From Fulvivirga sp. (GTDB taxonomy: Bacteria; Bacteroidota; Bacteroidia; Cytophagales; Cyclobacteriaceae), in the NCBI GenBank assembly GCA_028280565.1, contig JANQLQ010000122.1, positions 1-32,480 on the forward strand: DNA of 32,480 nt, written 5' to 3'. The first letter of the stretch is position 1. The number at the start of each line of letters is the position of its first letter. The notes under the pieces were generated by a model. That model worked only from the letters and a program-made list of their open reading frames with translations, did no database searches and was not told the origin of the DNA. Positions 24,986-32,480 of the stretch are shown here, in pieces. Made by a program: the position numbers and the translations under genes.

Positions 24986-27775
24986 ATGAGTAAACCAGAG
25001 AAAAAACTATTCCTGCTCGATGCCTACGCCCTCATTTATCGCGCTCACTTTGCTTTTAGCCAAAATCCAAGGATAAGCTCCAAAGGGGTGAATACCGGGG
25101 TTATGTTTGGTTTTACCAATACTTTACTGGAAGTATTGCAAAAACAAGAACCCACGCATATTGCCGTGGCCTTCGACACCTCTGCGCCTACCTTCCGTCA
25201 TGAGCAATTCCAAGAGTACAAAGCACAGCGTGAAGAAACCCCGGAGGATATCAAAAGCGGGATCCCGGTGGTAAAAGATATTTTAAGAGGATTTGGTATC
25301 CCGATCCTCGAATGCGACGGCTATGAGGCTGATGATATCATCGGCACCTTGGCAAAAAAAGCAGCTAAGGAAGGTTTCGAGGTTTTTATGATGACGCCCG
25401 ATAAGGACTTCGGGCAGCTGGTGGAAGAACATGTTTACTTATACAAACCTGCCTACATGGGTAATGCAGTGGATATACTTGGCGTGCCGGAAGTGCTTCA
25501 AAAGTGGGATATCGAACGAATAGACCAGGTCACAGATATGCTCGGCCTGCAAGGAGATAGCGTAGACAATATCCCGGGTATACCCGGGATCGGCCCGAAA
25601 ACAGCTTCAAAACTGCTTAAGGAATATGGAACCGTGGAAAACCTAGTGGCCAATGTAGACAAGCTAAAAGGCGCACAACAGAAAAAGGTCCAAGAGTTTG
25701 GAGAGCAGGGCATCCTTTCCAAACAGCTGGCCACCATCCACCTAGAGGTGCCCGTGGAATTTGATGAAAACAGCCTGCAGTACAGCGGGCCTAAAGAAGA
25801 AATACTGAAGCCTATTTTCGAGGAGTTGGAATTTCGTACCATTCTAAAACGGGTCTTTGATCTTGACCTCAATCCTGCTGCCGGCAGTACGGGGCAGCTC
25901 GATATGTTCAGCGCGGCCAGTAAAGAAGCGATCCATGTCGAAGATAATGAAGCGGTGGCTGCAAAAGATACGATCGACTCGGTCCCGCATGACTATCAAC
26001 TCATAGAAGACGAAACCGCCCGTAAGGAATTGGCATTGGAACTGTCACGACAAAAAGAATTTTGCTTTGATACTGAAACTACAGGTGTTGATGCCATAGA
26101 AGCCGAGGTAGTCGGTATTGCCTTTGCTTTTGAAAAAAGCAAAGCCTTTTACGTACCCCTGCCTGCCGATTTTGAAAAAGCACAGGAAATCGCCCAAGAC
26201 TTTAAGGAGGTGCTGGAAAGTACGTCCATCAAAAAGGTGGGGCAGAATATTAAGTATGACATTTTAGTATTGAAAAAATACGGTATTCACACGGCAGGTC
26301 CTCTTTTTGACACCATGCTGGCCCATTACTTAATAGAACCCGAGACGAAACACAGCATGGATGTTATGGCGGAACAGTACTTAGGCTATATCCCGGTATC
26401 CATTGAAACCCTGCTTGGTCCCAAGGGCAAAAATCAAAAGAACATGCGGGACCTAAAGCCCGAAGATATCGTCGAATACGCCGGGGAAGATGCCGACATC
26501 ACCTTCCAGCTAAAAACAGAGCTGGAAAAAGTGATGGAAGCAGGCCTTAAAAAGTTGCTGGAAGAGGTAGAGCTGCCCTTGATCTATGTGTTAGCACAGA
26601 TGGAATACGAAGGGGTAAAGATCGACGAGGATGCACTGGCCTCGATGTCAAAAGAGCTGCTGGAGGTAAGCCTGGAAGCACAACAGGAGGTCTTCAATAT
26701 TGCCGGGCATGAGTTTAACATTGCTTCTCCAAAACAGCTGGGAGAGGTGCTTTTTGATGAGCTAAAGCTACTGGAAAAGCCTAAAAAGACAAGGACGGGC
26801 CAATACGCCACAGGGGAAGAAATATTGAGCAGGCTGGCCAACGAGCATGCTATCGCTGCCAAGATCTTGGAGTTTCGCGAATACCAAAAGCTAAAGTCAA
26901 CTTACGTGGATGCCCTGCCCAAAATGGTCAGTGAAAGGGATGGCCGTATTCATACCGATTACAACCAGGCCGTAGCTGCCACGGGCAGGCTAAGCTCAAA
27001 TAACCCCAACCTGCAGAACATTCCCATCCGCACGCCAAAAGGCCGCGAGATTAGGAAAGCGTTCATACCGGTAGATGATGATCATGTGCTGCTTTCGGCG
27101 GATTACTCTCAAATAGAACTTCGAATAGCCGCTTCTTTCGCCAAGGATGCCCCAATGATCGAAGCGTTTAAAAATGGACGTGATATCCATGCTACTACGG
27201 CGGCAAAGGTATTTGACGTACCCTTGGACCAGGTGGATCCGAACATGAGGAGAAAAGCTAAGGAAGTGAATTTCGGTATCATCTACGGTATTTCGGCCTT
27301 TGGCCTGTCTCAAAACCTTAACATCCCCCGCGGGGAAGCCAGTGAGATCATCAAGGCGTATTTCAAAGAATTTCCCGGGATAAAAATGTACATGGATGAG
27401 TCCATTCAAAAAGCCAAGGAAAAGGAATACGTAGAGACCATTAAGGGACGTCGCAGGTACCTGCGAGATATAAACTCACGTAATGCTACCATGCGCGGCT
27501 ATGCTGAGCGTAACGCCATCAATGCTCCTATACAAGGCAGCGCTGCCGATATCATCAAAATCGCTATGGTGAATATCCACGCGTGGTTAAAAAATGAGGG
27601 ACTAAAAACTAAAATGATTATGCAGGTGCACGATGAATTGGTATTTGAAACCCCTAAAACGGAAGTAGACCATGTTAAGGAAAACGTGGCCCGCTTAATG
27701 CGAGATGCAGTGGAACTCGAGGTGCCCATGGAAGTTGAGGTGGGGGAGGGAGAAAACTGGCTGAAGGCCCATTAA
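24986..27775 (+). CDS. polA: DNA polymerase I
   Basis: Full-length DNA polymerase I (929 aa from the ATG at 24986; a TTG eight codons earlier is less likely). It fills gaps after Okazaki-primer removal and in repair. The 5' nuclease domain (about 1-300) has DAYALIYRAHFAF, CDGYEADDIIGTLA and GDSVDNIPGIPGIGPKTA. The 3'-5' exonuclease domain is intact: D362 and E364 (FDTETTG), GQNIKYDILVL and the YAGEDADI block, so proofreading is expected. Polymerase motifs are A (SADYSQIELR, D706), B (KEVNFGIIYGISAFG) and C (MQVHDELVFE, D883). Length and motifs match the family. It follows the DISM gene by 64 bases. Confidence 0.97.
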   Translation: MSKPEKKLFLLDAYALIYRAHFAFSQNPRISSKGVNTGVMFGFTNTLLEVLQKQEPTHIAVAFDTSAPTFRHEQFQEYKAQREETPEDIKSGIPVVKDILRGFGIPILECDGYEADDIIGTLAKKAAKEGFEVFMMTPDKDFGQLVEEHVYLYKPAYMGNAVDILGVPEVLQKWDIERIDQVTDMLGLQGDSVDNIPGIPGIGPKTASKLLKEYGTVENLVANVDKLKGAQQKKVQEFGEQGILSKQLATIHLEVPVEFDENSLQYSGPKEEILKPIFEELEFRTILKRVFDLDLNPAAGSTGQLDMFSAASKEAIHVEDNEAVAAKDTIDSVPHDYQLIEDETARKELALELSRQKEFCFDTETTGVDAIEAEVVGIAFAFEKSKAFYVPLPADFEKAQEIAQDFKEVLESTSIKKVGQNIKYDILVLKKYGIHTAGPLFDTMLAHYLIEPETKHSMDVMAEQYLGYIPVSIETLLGPKGKNQKNMRDLKPEDIVEYAGEDADITFQLKTELEKVMEAGLKKLLEEVELPLIYVLAQMEYEGVKIDEDALASMSKELLEVSLEAQQEVFNIAGHEFNIASPKQLGEVLFDELKLLEKPKKTRTGQYATGEEILSRLANEHAIAAKILEFREYQKLKSTYVDALPKMVSERDGRIHTDYNQAVAATGRLSSNNPNLQNIPIRTPKGREIRKAFIPVDDDHVLLSADYSQIELRIAASFAKDAPMIEAFKNGRDIHATTAAKVFDVPLDQVDPNMRRKAKEVNFGIIYGISAFGLSQNLNIPRGEASEIIKAYFKEFPGIKMYMDESIQKAKEKEYVETIKGRRRYLRDINSRNATMRGYAERNAINAPIQGSAADIIKIAMVNIHAWLKNEGLKTKMIMQVHDELVFETPKTEVDHVKENVARLMRDAVELEVPMEVEVGEGENWLKAH

Positions 27776-27935
27776 ATAACGAATATCGGGCCAAATCGCT
27801 TTACCCCTATTTTCTTGGGGGATATTTCAGTTAAAGAAATACCCAGTTCAGTACCGTTTTTGTTCGCTTCAGCAGGTTCTTCTTCCCTGGTTTCATTTTT
27901 ATATAGAACTTTAGCTTATGACAAGTTCAAGATCC

Positions 27936-28010
27936 ATGAAGAACCGGGTAGAAATAGGGCTCATTTTCCTAGGGCTGCTGACCGTAGTGATAATTTTGTT
28001 TATGACCTGA
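27936..28010 (+). CDS. Possible small membrane protein (24 aa)
   Basis: A short frame reading MKNRVEIGLIFLGLLTVVII and four more residues: a basic start followed by one uninterrupted hydrophobic helix, the layout of many real small membrane proteins. An in-frame ATG at 27918 would give 30 aa. It lies in the 269-base gap between polA and the dehydratase gene, on the same strand. A longer plus-strand frame at 27815-28021 overlaps it in another reading frame and has no features. No homologue is recognised. Evidence is composition and position only. Confidence 0.35.
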   Translation: MKNRVEIGLIFLGLLTVVIILFMT

Positions 28011-28044
28011 GGGCCGTCTAAGGGGAATATGCTAAATTAACGGG

Positions 28045-29007
28045 ATGCACGATATTATTCCTAACGAAGGGATCATCCGTGAAGCACACGAAAGGATAAG
28101 ACCCTATCTCCATAGAACACCGATATTTACGAATCATTACCTCGATCAACTTACCGGTTGCCATTTATTTTTTAAATGTGAGAACTTTCAGAAAGTAGGT
28201 GCTTTCAAGGCCCGTGGAGGGCTGAATACTGTACTACAGCTTACCCCGGATGAGCTCACGAGAGGTGTAGCTACTCATTCTTCAGGTAATCATGCCCAGG
28301 GATTGGCGCTGGCCGCCAAAACGGCGCAGGCTCGTGCTTATATCGTGATGCCCTCTTCAGCGCCTTCCATTAAGAAAGCAGCGGTTAGAGATTACGGTGC
28401 GGAGATCATTGAATGTGAGCCCACTTTGGAAGCGCGTGAGGCCACGTTAGGGGAAGTGGTACAAAAGACAGGGGCCACCGTGGTGCATCCTTATAACGAT
28501 CATCGTGTGATAGCCGGACAAGCTACAGCCGCTAAAGAATTCTTGGAGGACGTTGATGCCGAGCTAGATTACCTGCTCACCCCGGTAGGAGGGGGAGGTT
28601 TGCTCAGTGGCACGGCCTTGGCCTCACACTATTTTCCCGGCGGACCTATCCCCAAAGTGATCGGGTGTGAACCGGAAGGGGCCGATGACGCCTGGCAATC
28701 GTTCCATACCGGCAAGCTCGTTCCCCAGCTCCACCCGGATACCATAGCTGACGGGCTACGTACTTCGGTAGGCGAAAAGCCCTTCAAGATCATCCAAAAA
28801 TACGTAACGGATATCCTGCTGGCTGATGATATGGAGATCGTAGCGGCTATGCGACTCGTGTGGGAGAGAATGAAGATCATCATTGAACCCTCCTGCGCTG
28901 TACCGCTTGCCGCACTTTTACGGCATAAGGAAAGATTTGCAGGAAAAAACGTAGGGATCATCCTGACGGGTGGCAACGTGGACCTGGCACAGCTCCCCTT
29001 TCAATAA
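28045..29007 (+). CDS. Threonine dehydratase / serine racemase (PLP fold type II)
   Basis: A 320 aa PLP enzyme that deaminates threonine to 2-oxobutanoate, or acts on serine. The PLP lysine is K55 in FQKVGAFKARGG; SSGNHAQGLALAA is the substrate loop; VGGGGLLSG binds the PLP phosphate; ILTGGNVD closes the domain. The length shows the catalytic domain alone: there is no C-terminal ACT domain, so isoleucine feedback as in biosynthetic IlvA is not expected. This fits the catabolic TdcB or serine racemase group, which sequence alone does not separate, hence no symbol. It starts 34 bases after the possible small ORF and may share a transcript with it. Confidence 0.9.
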   Translation: MHDIIPNEGIIREAHERIRPYLHRTPIFTNHYLDQLTGCHLFFKCENFQKVGAFKARGGLNTVLQLTPDELTRGVATHSSGNHAQGLALAAKTAQARAYIVMPSSAPSIKKAAVRDYGAEIIECEPTLEAREATLGEVVQKTGATVVHPYNDHRVIAGQATAAKEFLEDVDAELDYLLTPVGGGGLLSGTALASHYFPGGPIPKVIGCEPEGADDAWQSFHTGKLVPQLHPDTIADGLRTSVGEKPFKIIQKYVTDILLADDMEIVAAMRLVWERMKIIIEPSCAVPLAALLRHKERFAGKNVGIILTGGNVDLAQLPFQ

Positions 29008-29133
29008 ACCATGCATTCGGGCGTTTTAAGGTACCAAAGGCAATGGGCTATAAGTTACAAGGGTGTGTATTACAACTCCCCCGGGGGGTGAAAGAATAGA
29101 GTATCACATATATTTAGTTAACAAACCAAAACT

Positions 29134-32121
29134 ATGAGACCGATCCAGGTATTTTTGATTTGGGCATTACTAGCCTTAGTTACATTCGCTTGCCAGCAAG
29201 GAGCCGCAGATGAAGAGAAGTTTATCACAAAAACCGCGCAGGAAGGTGCATATTCCTATGAATACGTCACTTCAGACCCTATGAAAACTAGGATATATAC
29301 CTTGGATAATGGTTTGAAAGCCTATTTGAGCACCTATAAAGACGCTCCAAGGGCTCATGTTTACATAGCCGTAAAAGCCGGGGGAAGAAATGACCCTGCG
29401 GATAATACCGGCCTGGCCCACTACCTGGAGCATATGATGTTCAAAGGTACGGATGAGTTTGGTACGTTAGACTATGCCAATGAAAAAGTGCTGTTGGATA
29501 GTATCGAAAACTTGTTTAGCCAGTATGCCCTTATCGAAGAGGCTGACGAGCGCAAAGCATTTTATGAGCGTATTGATGAGACCTCTAACGAGGCCGCCAA
29601 ATATGCTATTCCGAATGAGTATGATAAGCTGATCGCGGCGTTGGGAGGGAAAGGCTTGAACGCCTACACTACCGAAGATAGGACCGTATACACGGTAGAT
29701 GTCCCTTCTAACGAACTGGAAAAGTTCCTTGAGGTTGAAGGGGCCAGGTTTCGGAAGATCGTCAATCGCTTGTTCCATACGGAGCTGGAAGCCGTTTATG
29801 AAGAGAAAAATCGATCATTGGATAATGATGGCTGGAAAGCTTATGAGGCAATGGCCAAATTAGCCTTTCAGCAGCATCCCTACGGTACGCAGACCGTTAT
29901 CGGTACCATAGAGCACCTCAAAAATCCCTCGATTATGGAGATCAAGGAATACTTCAATACCTATTACAGGCCTAATAACATAGCGATCTGCATCAGCGGT
30001 GATATAGACCCTGCCCAAACCATACAACTGATCGATCAGCATTTTGGAAGTTGGCAGCCTAACGAGAATTTGCCCGTACTTCCAAAAATAGAAGAGGCGC
30101 CTATTACCGCACCACGGTCTACCGAGGTTTGGGGGCCGGACGCAGAAAATGTCTCGCTCGCTTTTCGATTCCCCGGAACAGGTCACCCGGATTATGTGAT
30201 GCTTAACTTAGTCGATATGCTCGTCAATAACGCTGAAGCCGGCTTGATAGACCTTAATCTTACCCAGCAGCAAAAGGTTTTAGGAGCAGGGAGTTACATA
30301 GATAACATGAATGATTATGCCTTACATGTGCTCTATGGCGATCCAAAGGAGGGGCAGACCCTCGACCAGGTAAAGGAACTATTGTTACAACAAATAGAGC
30401 TTCTCAAGCAAGGAAAATTCGAAGATTGGTTGATCGATGCAGTCGTTACGGACCTAAAGAAATCGGCGATGCAAGCTTTGGAAAGCAATGAAGCACGGGC
30501 CGACAACATGGTGATGGCCTTTACTAATGACATGGATTGGGCGGATTACATCACTTTCCTTGATAAGATGGAGAAAATCACGAAGCAAGAGGTCATCGAT
30601 TTTGTGAAAGAACACTACGGGGACAATTATGTGCTGGTATACAAAAGAAATGGCGAGGATAGGAACAAACAAAAGGTGGAAAAACCGGAGATCACAAAAG
30701 TGCCCTTGAACCGGGAAGTAAAGTCCGATTTTTATAAGACCCTTGTCGCTAAAGAAAGCCCCAAGTTACAGCCCGTATTCGTAGACTACGAAGAGGCGAT
30801 CTCACGCGGTGAAACCCAAAGTGGTATCAAAATATTAGCAAAGGAAAATTTAGATAATGAGCTGTTTGAGCTCACCTACCTGCTGGACATCGGGAGTAAC
30901 AACGATCCTGCCTTGAAGGTGGCCGTCCAATACCTCGAGTTTCTCGGTACTGACGAGCTTACCGCCGAACAAAGGAAGCAGGAGTTTTATAAATTGGGAT
31001 GCACCGTGAGTGTAACCGCTTCGGAAAATAAGACCTACGTGACGTTGAGTGGTTTGGATGAAAACCTGGAAAGTGCCTTAGTCCTTTTCGAGGACCTGCT
31101 CACTAAACCTAAGCCTGACCAGGAAGCGCTGGATGACCTGGTAGGCCGCCTCTTTAAAGCGCGTGAGGACGCCAAGAAAAATAAGGGAACCATTCTCTTT
31201 AGCGGACTGGCAAGCTACGCTCAATACGGCCCTAAGTCTCCTTTTACTAATGTCTTGTCTAATGCAGCCTTGCAAGAGTTGCGAGCCGAAGAGTTGGTAG
31301 ATAAGATCAAAGAGATCACCAGCATGGAGCATAGGGTCCTATATTACGGGCCACGCAGCTTGGCGGGGATTACACAAGTGTTGAATGAGCATCACAAAGT
31401 ACCTGCTGCATTAAAAGCATTGCCGGCCCGGGTACAATTTGAAAGAATGTCTACTGGCATACCCAAGGTCTACTGGACGGACTATGACATGGTACAGACC
31501 GAATTCATCATGATCTCGAAGGGTGAGAAATATGACAAAGGCCGAATGCCGCAAGTAGAAATGTTTAACGAATACTTTGGTGGGGGTATGAATTCCATTG
31601 TGTTTCAAGAAATACGAGAGGCGCAAGGTTTAGCCTATTCGGTATTTTCCAACTACGAAACTCCCACCCGGGCTGACGATCATGACCTCTTGTTTGCCTA
31701 TGTGGGTACCCAAGCGGATAAACAATCAGAATCCTTTGCTGCCATACAAGATCTTTTGAATAACATGCCTACTTCAGAGGTAGCTTTTGACATTGCTAAG
31801 AAAGCAATACTTTCTAAAATCGAGAGTGAGCGGATTACCAAAGCCAATATTTTGTGGAGTTATGAGCAGGCAAAACAGCTCAACTTGGATTATGACAGCA
31901 GGAAAGACGTCTACGAAAAGATCAAGTCCATGACCCTTAACGATTTAGAGAGGTTCCATGAAACGTACATCGAAAACAAATCATACGTCACTGTACTCAT
32001 AGGTGACCGGGAGAAAATAAGATTTGACAATCTGCAAAAGTATGGTGAAGTACAAGAGCTTAGCTTGGAAGAGCTTTTCGGCTACGGGGCCATCGAAATG
32101 CTGGAATCTGCGAGTAATTAG
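29134..32121 (+). CDS. M16-family zinc peptidase lipoprotein
   Basis: A large (995 aa) insulinase-type peptidase with two M16 halves. The N-terminus ends in VTFAC (C20), a lipobox; the residues after it, QQGAADEEK, are acidic and resemble surface-export signals of Bacteroidota lipoproteins. The inverted zinc motif HYLEH (H96, E99, H100) is intact, and the third ligand is probably E224 in AVYEEKN. These lie about 124 residues apart, against about 76 in typical members, owing to an inserted helical pair near 113-160. The second half has the GGGMNSIVFQEIREAQGLAY block with the conserved Arg and Tyr needed for closure. It likely degrades peptides at the envelope. Confidence 0.92.
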   Translation: MRPIQVFLIWALLALVTFACQQGAADEEKFITKTAQEGAYSYEYVTSDPMKTRIYTLDNGLKAYLSTYKDAPRAHVYIAVKAGGRNDPADNTGLAHYLEHMMFKGTDEFGTLDYANEKVLLDSIENLFSQYALIEEADERKAFYERIDETSNEAAKYAIPNEYDKLIAALGGKGLNAYTTEDRTVYTVDVPSNELEKFLEVEGARFRKIVNRLFHTELEAVYEEKNRSLDNDGWKAYEAMAKLAFQQHPYGTQTVIGTIEHLKNPSIMEIKEYFNTYYRPNNIAICISGDIDPAQTIQLIDQHFGSWQPNENLPVLPKIEEAPITAPRSTEVWGPDAENVSLAFRFPGTGHPDYVMLNLVDMLVNNAEAGLIDLNLTQQQKVLGAGSYIDNMNDYALHVLYGDPKEGQTLDQVKELLLQQIELLKQGKFEDWLIDAVVTDLKKSAMQALESNEARADNMVMAFTNDMDWADYITFLDKMEKITKQEVIDFVKEHYGDNYVLVYKRNGEDRNKQKVEKPEITKVPLNREVKSDFYKTLVAKESPKLQPVFVDYEEAISRGETQSGIKILAKENLDNELFELTYLLDIGSNNDPALKVAVQYLEFLGTDELTAEQRKQEFYKLGCTVSVTASENKTYVTLSGLDENLESALVLFEDLLTKPKPDQEALDDLVGRLFKAREDAKKNKGTILFSGLASYAQYGPKSPFTNVLSNAALQELRAEELVDKIKEITSMEHRVLYYGPRSLAGITQVLNEHHKVPAALKALPARVQFERMSTGIPKVYWTDYDMVQTEFIMISKGEKYDKGRMPQVEMFNEYFGGGMNSIVFQEIREAQGLAYSVFSNYETPTRADDHDLLFAYVGTQADKQSESFAAIQDLLNNMPTSEVAFDIAKKAILSKIESERITKANILWSYEQAKQLNLDYDSRKDVYEKIKSMTLNDLERFHETYIENKSYVTVLIGDREKIRFDNLQKYGEVQELSLEELFGYGAIEMLESASN

Positions 32122-32375
32122 GGGCGGTCCAAAGGATGGCCGGTGATATTTTGGAGTAGTGGTCTAACCGGTAAGTGATGTTTAACGATAACTCCAGTTC
32201 GGGACAGGGACAAAGTGAAATGAAGTGGAGGTGACATACTGTGTTTCATGCCAAGTATGCAAAAATACTACCGCAAGGTGTCCTTGAAAATTACATTTGA
32301 TACTAAACGTTTATTTTGGAAAATTAAGCTACATTTTTAAACTGTTTCGGGTGGTGCGATCTTCTCAATGAGCAG
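32122..32375. other. Gene-free stretch after the M16 gene
   Basis: No coding frame of note on either strand, no clear terminator hairpin with T-run, and no RNA gene seen. It leads into the family-2 repeat. Confidence 0.35.
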
Positions 32376-32480
32376 TTTAAGCGGGATTTTGTGGTTCTAA
32401 GTCCAGTTTTCATTTTCTTTTGCGCGCCCAAAAGAAAACGAAACAAAAGAAAAGGGCGCCAGCAACAAAGCCCATTTTCC
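32376..32480. repeat. Dispersed hairpin repeat, family 2, copy 2 (cut by window end)
   Basis: Second copy of the element at 9244-9370, same orientation. The hairpin is TTTTCTTTTG (32413-32422) with CAAAAGAAAA (32429-32438) around a 6-base loop, CGCGCC, shorter than the loop in copy 1. On the minus strand an ATG at 32475 opens a 21-residue frame starting MGFVAGALFFCFVFF and ending in a basic tail. The element runs to the window edge and may continue. Confidence 0.85.

Noticed and set aside
27815-28021. 68-residue plus-strand open frame after polA
   Set aside because: No domain or signal, and mixed composition; the shorter frame at 27936-28010 has better features.
29078-29087. CCCCCGGGGG palindrome before the M16 gene
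   Set aside because: There is no loop, so it cannot form a normal hairpin; a short G/C run is enough to explain it.
32281-32292. TCCTTGAAAATT shared with the complement of the region near 9470
   Set aside because: A 12-base exact match is expected many times by chance in a window this size, and the flanks do not align.

Overview
This 32.5 kb stretch reads as a chromosomal segment of a Bacteroidota bacterium, most likely from the Cytophagales. The evidence is the protein families present (TPR histidine kinase, orphan 7TM-DISM protein, M16 lipoprotein with a helical insert, type III PKS/UbiA/methyltransferase locus), start sites with no clear Shine-Dalgarno, and TTG-N19/20-TAnnTTTG promoters. 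No rRNA, tRNA, CRISPR array, prophage or intact transposase gene was seen. I cannot name the genus.

Layout. 1-228: end of a dispersed repeat. 229-5167: a two-TM K+ channel with RCK domains (-), divergent from a three-gene run (+) of P-loop sulfotransferase-like protein, class IV aminotransferase and a TerB-like protein, which converges on a TerC/Alx membrane protein (-). 5297-7529: an ABC exporter followed by a Fur-family regulator (-), behind a good Bacteroidota-type promoter. 7703-8998: a tandem UspA protein and a DUF427 protein (+). 9000-10741: a gene-poor repeat island with at least four palindromic or dispersed elements and one small membrane-protein gene. 10742-13495: UbiA prenyltransferase (-), divergent from a type III polyketide synthase and a methyltransferase (+), a likely small aromatic/prenylated natural-product locus. 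13492-15597: TPR-type histidine kinase (-), converging on the methyltransferase with overlapping stops. 15874-20872: nitroreductase (-), M14 peptidase (+), a photolyase/cryptochrome-like protein lacking most of the FeS cysteines (+), and a membrane-anchored LAS-like protein (-). 21173-24921: amidase lipoprotein (-), DinB (+), 7TM-DISM sensor without an output domain (+). 24986-32121: DNA polymerase I, a possible tiny membrane ORF, threonine dehydratase/serine racemase, and a large M16 peptidase lipoprotein (all +). 32376-32480: a second copy of the hairpin repeat seen at 9244, running off the end.

Most genes are ordinary housekeeping or stress functions. The parts most worth a second look are the repeat island and its distant relatives, the type III PKS locus, the FeS-less photolyase relative, the TerB-like/TerC pair, and the LAS-like membrane protein. 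I see no clear evidence for a wholly new multi-gene system.
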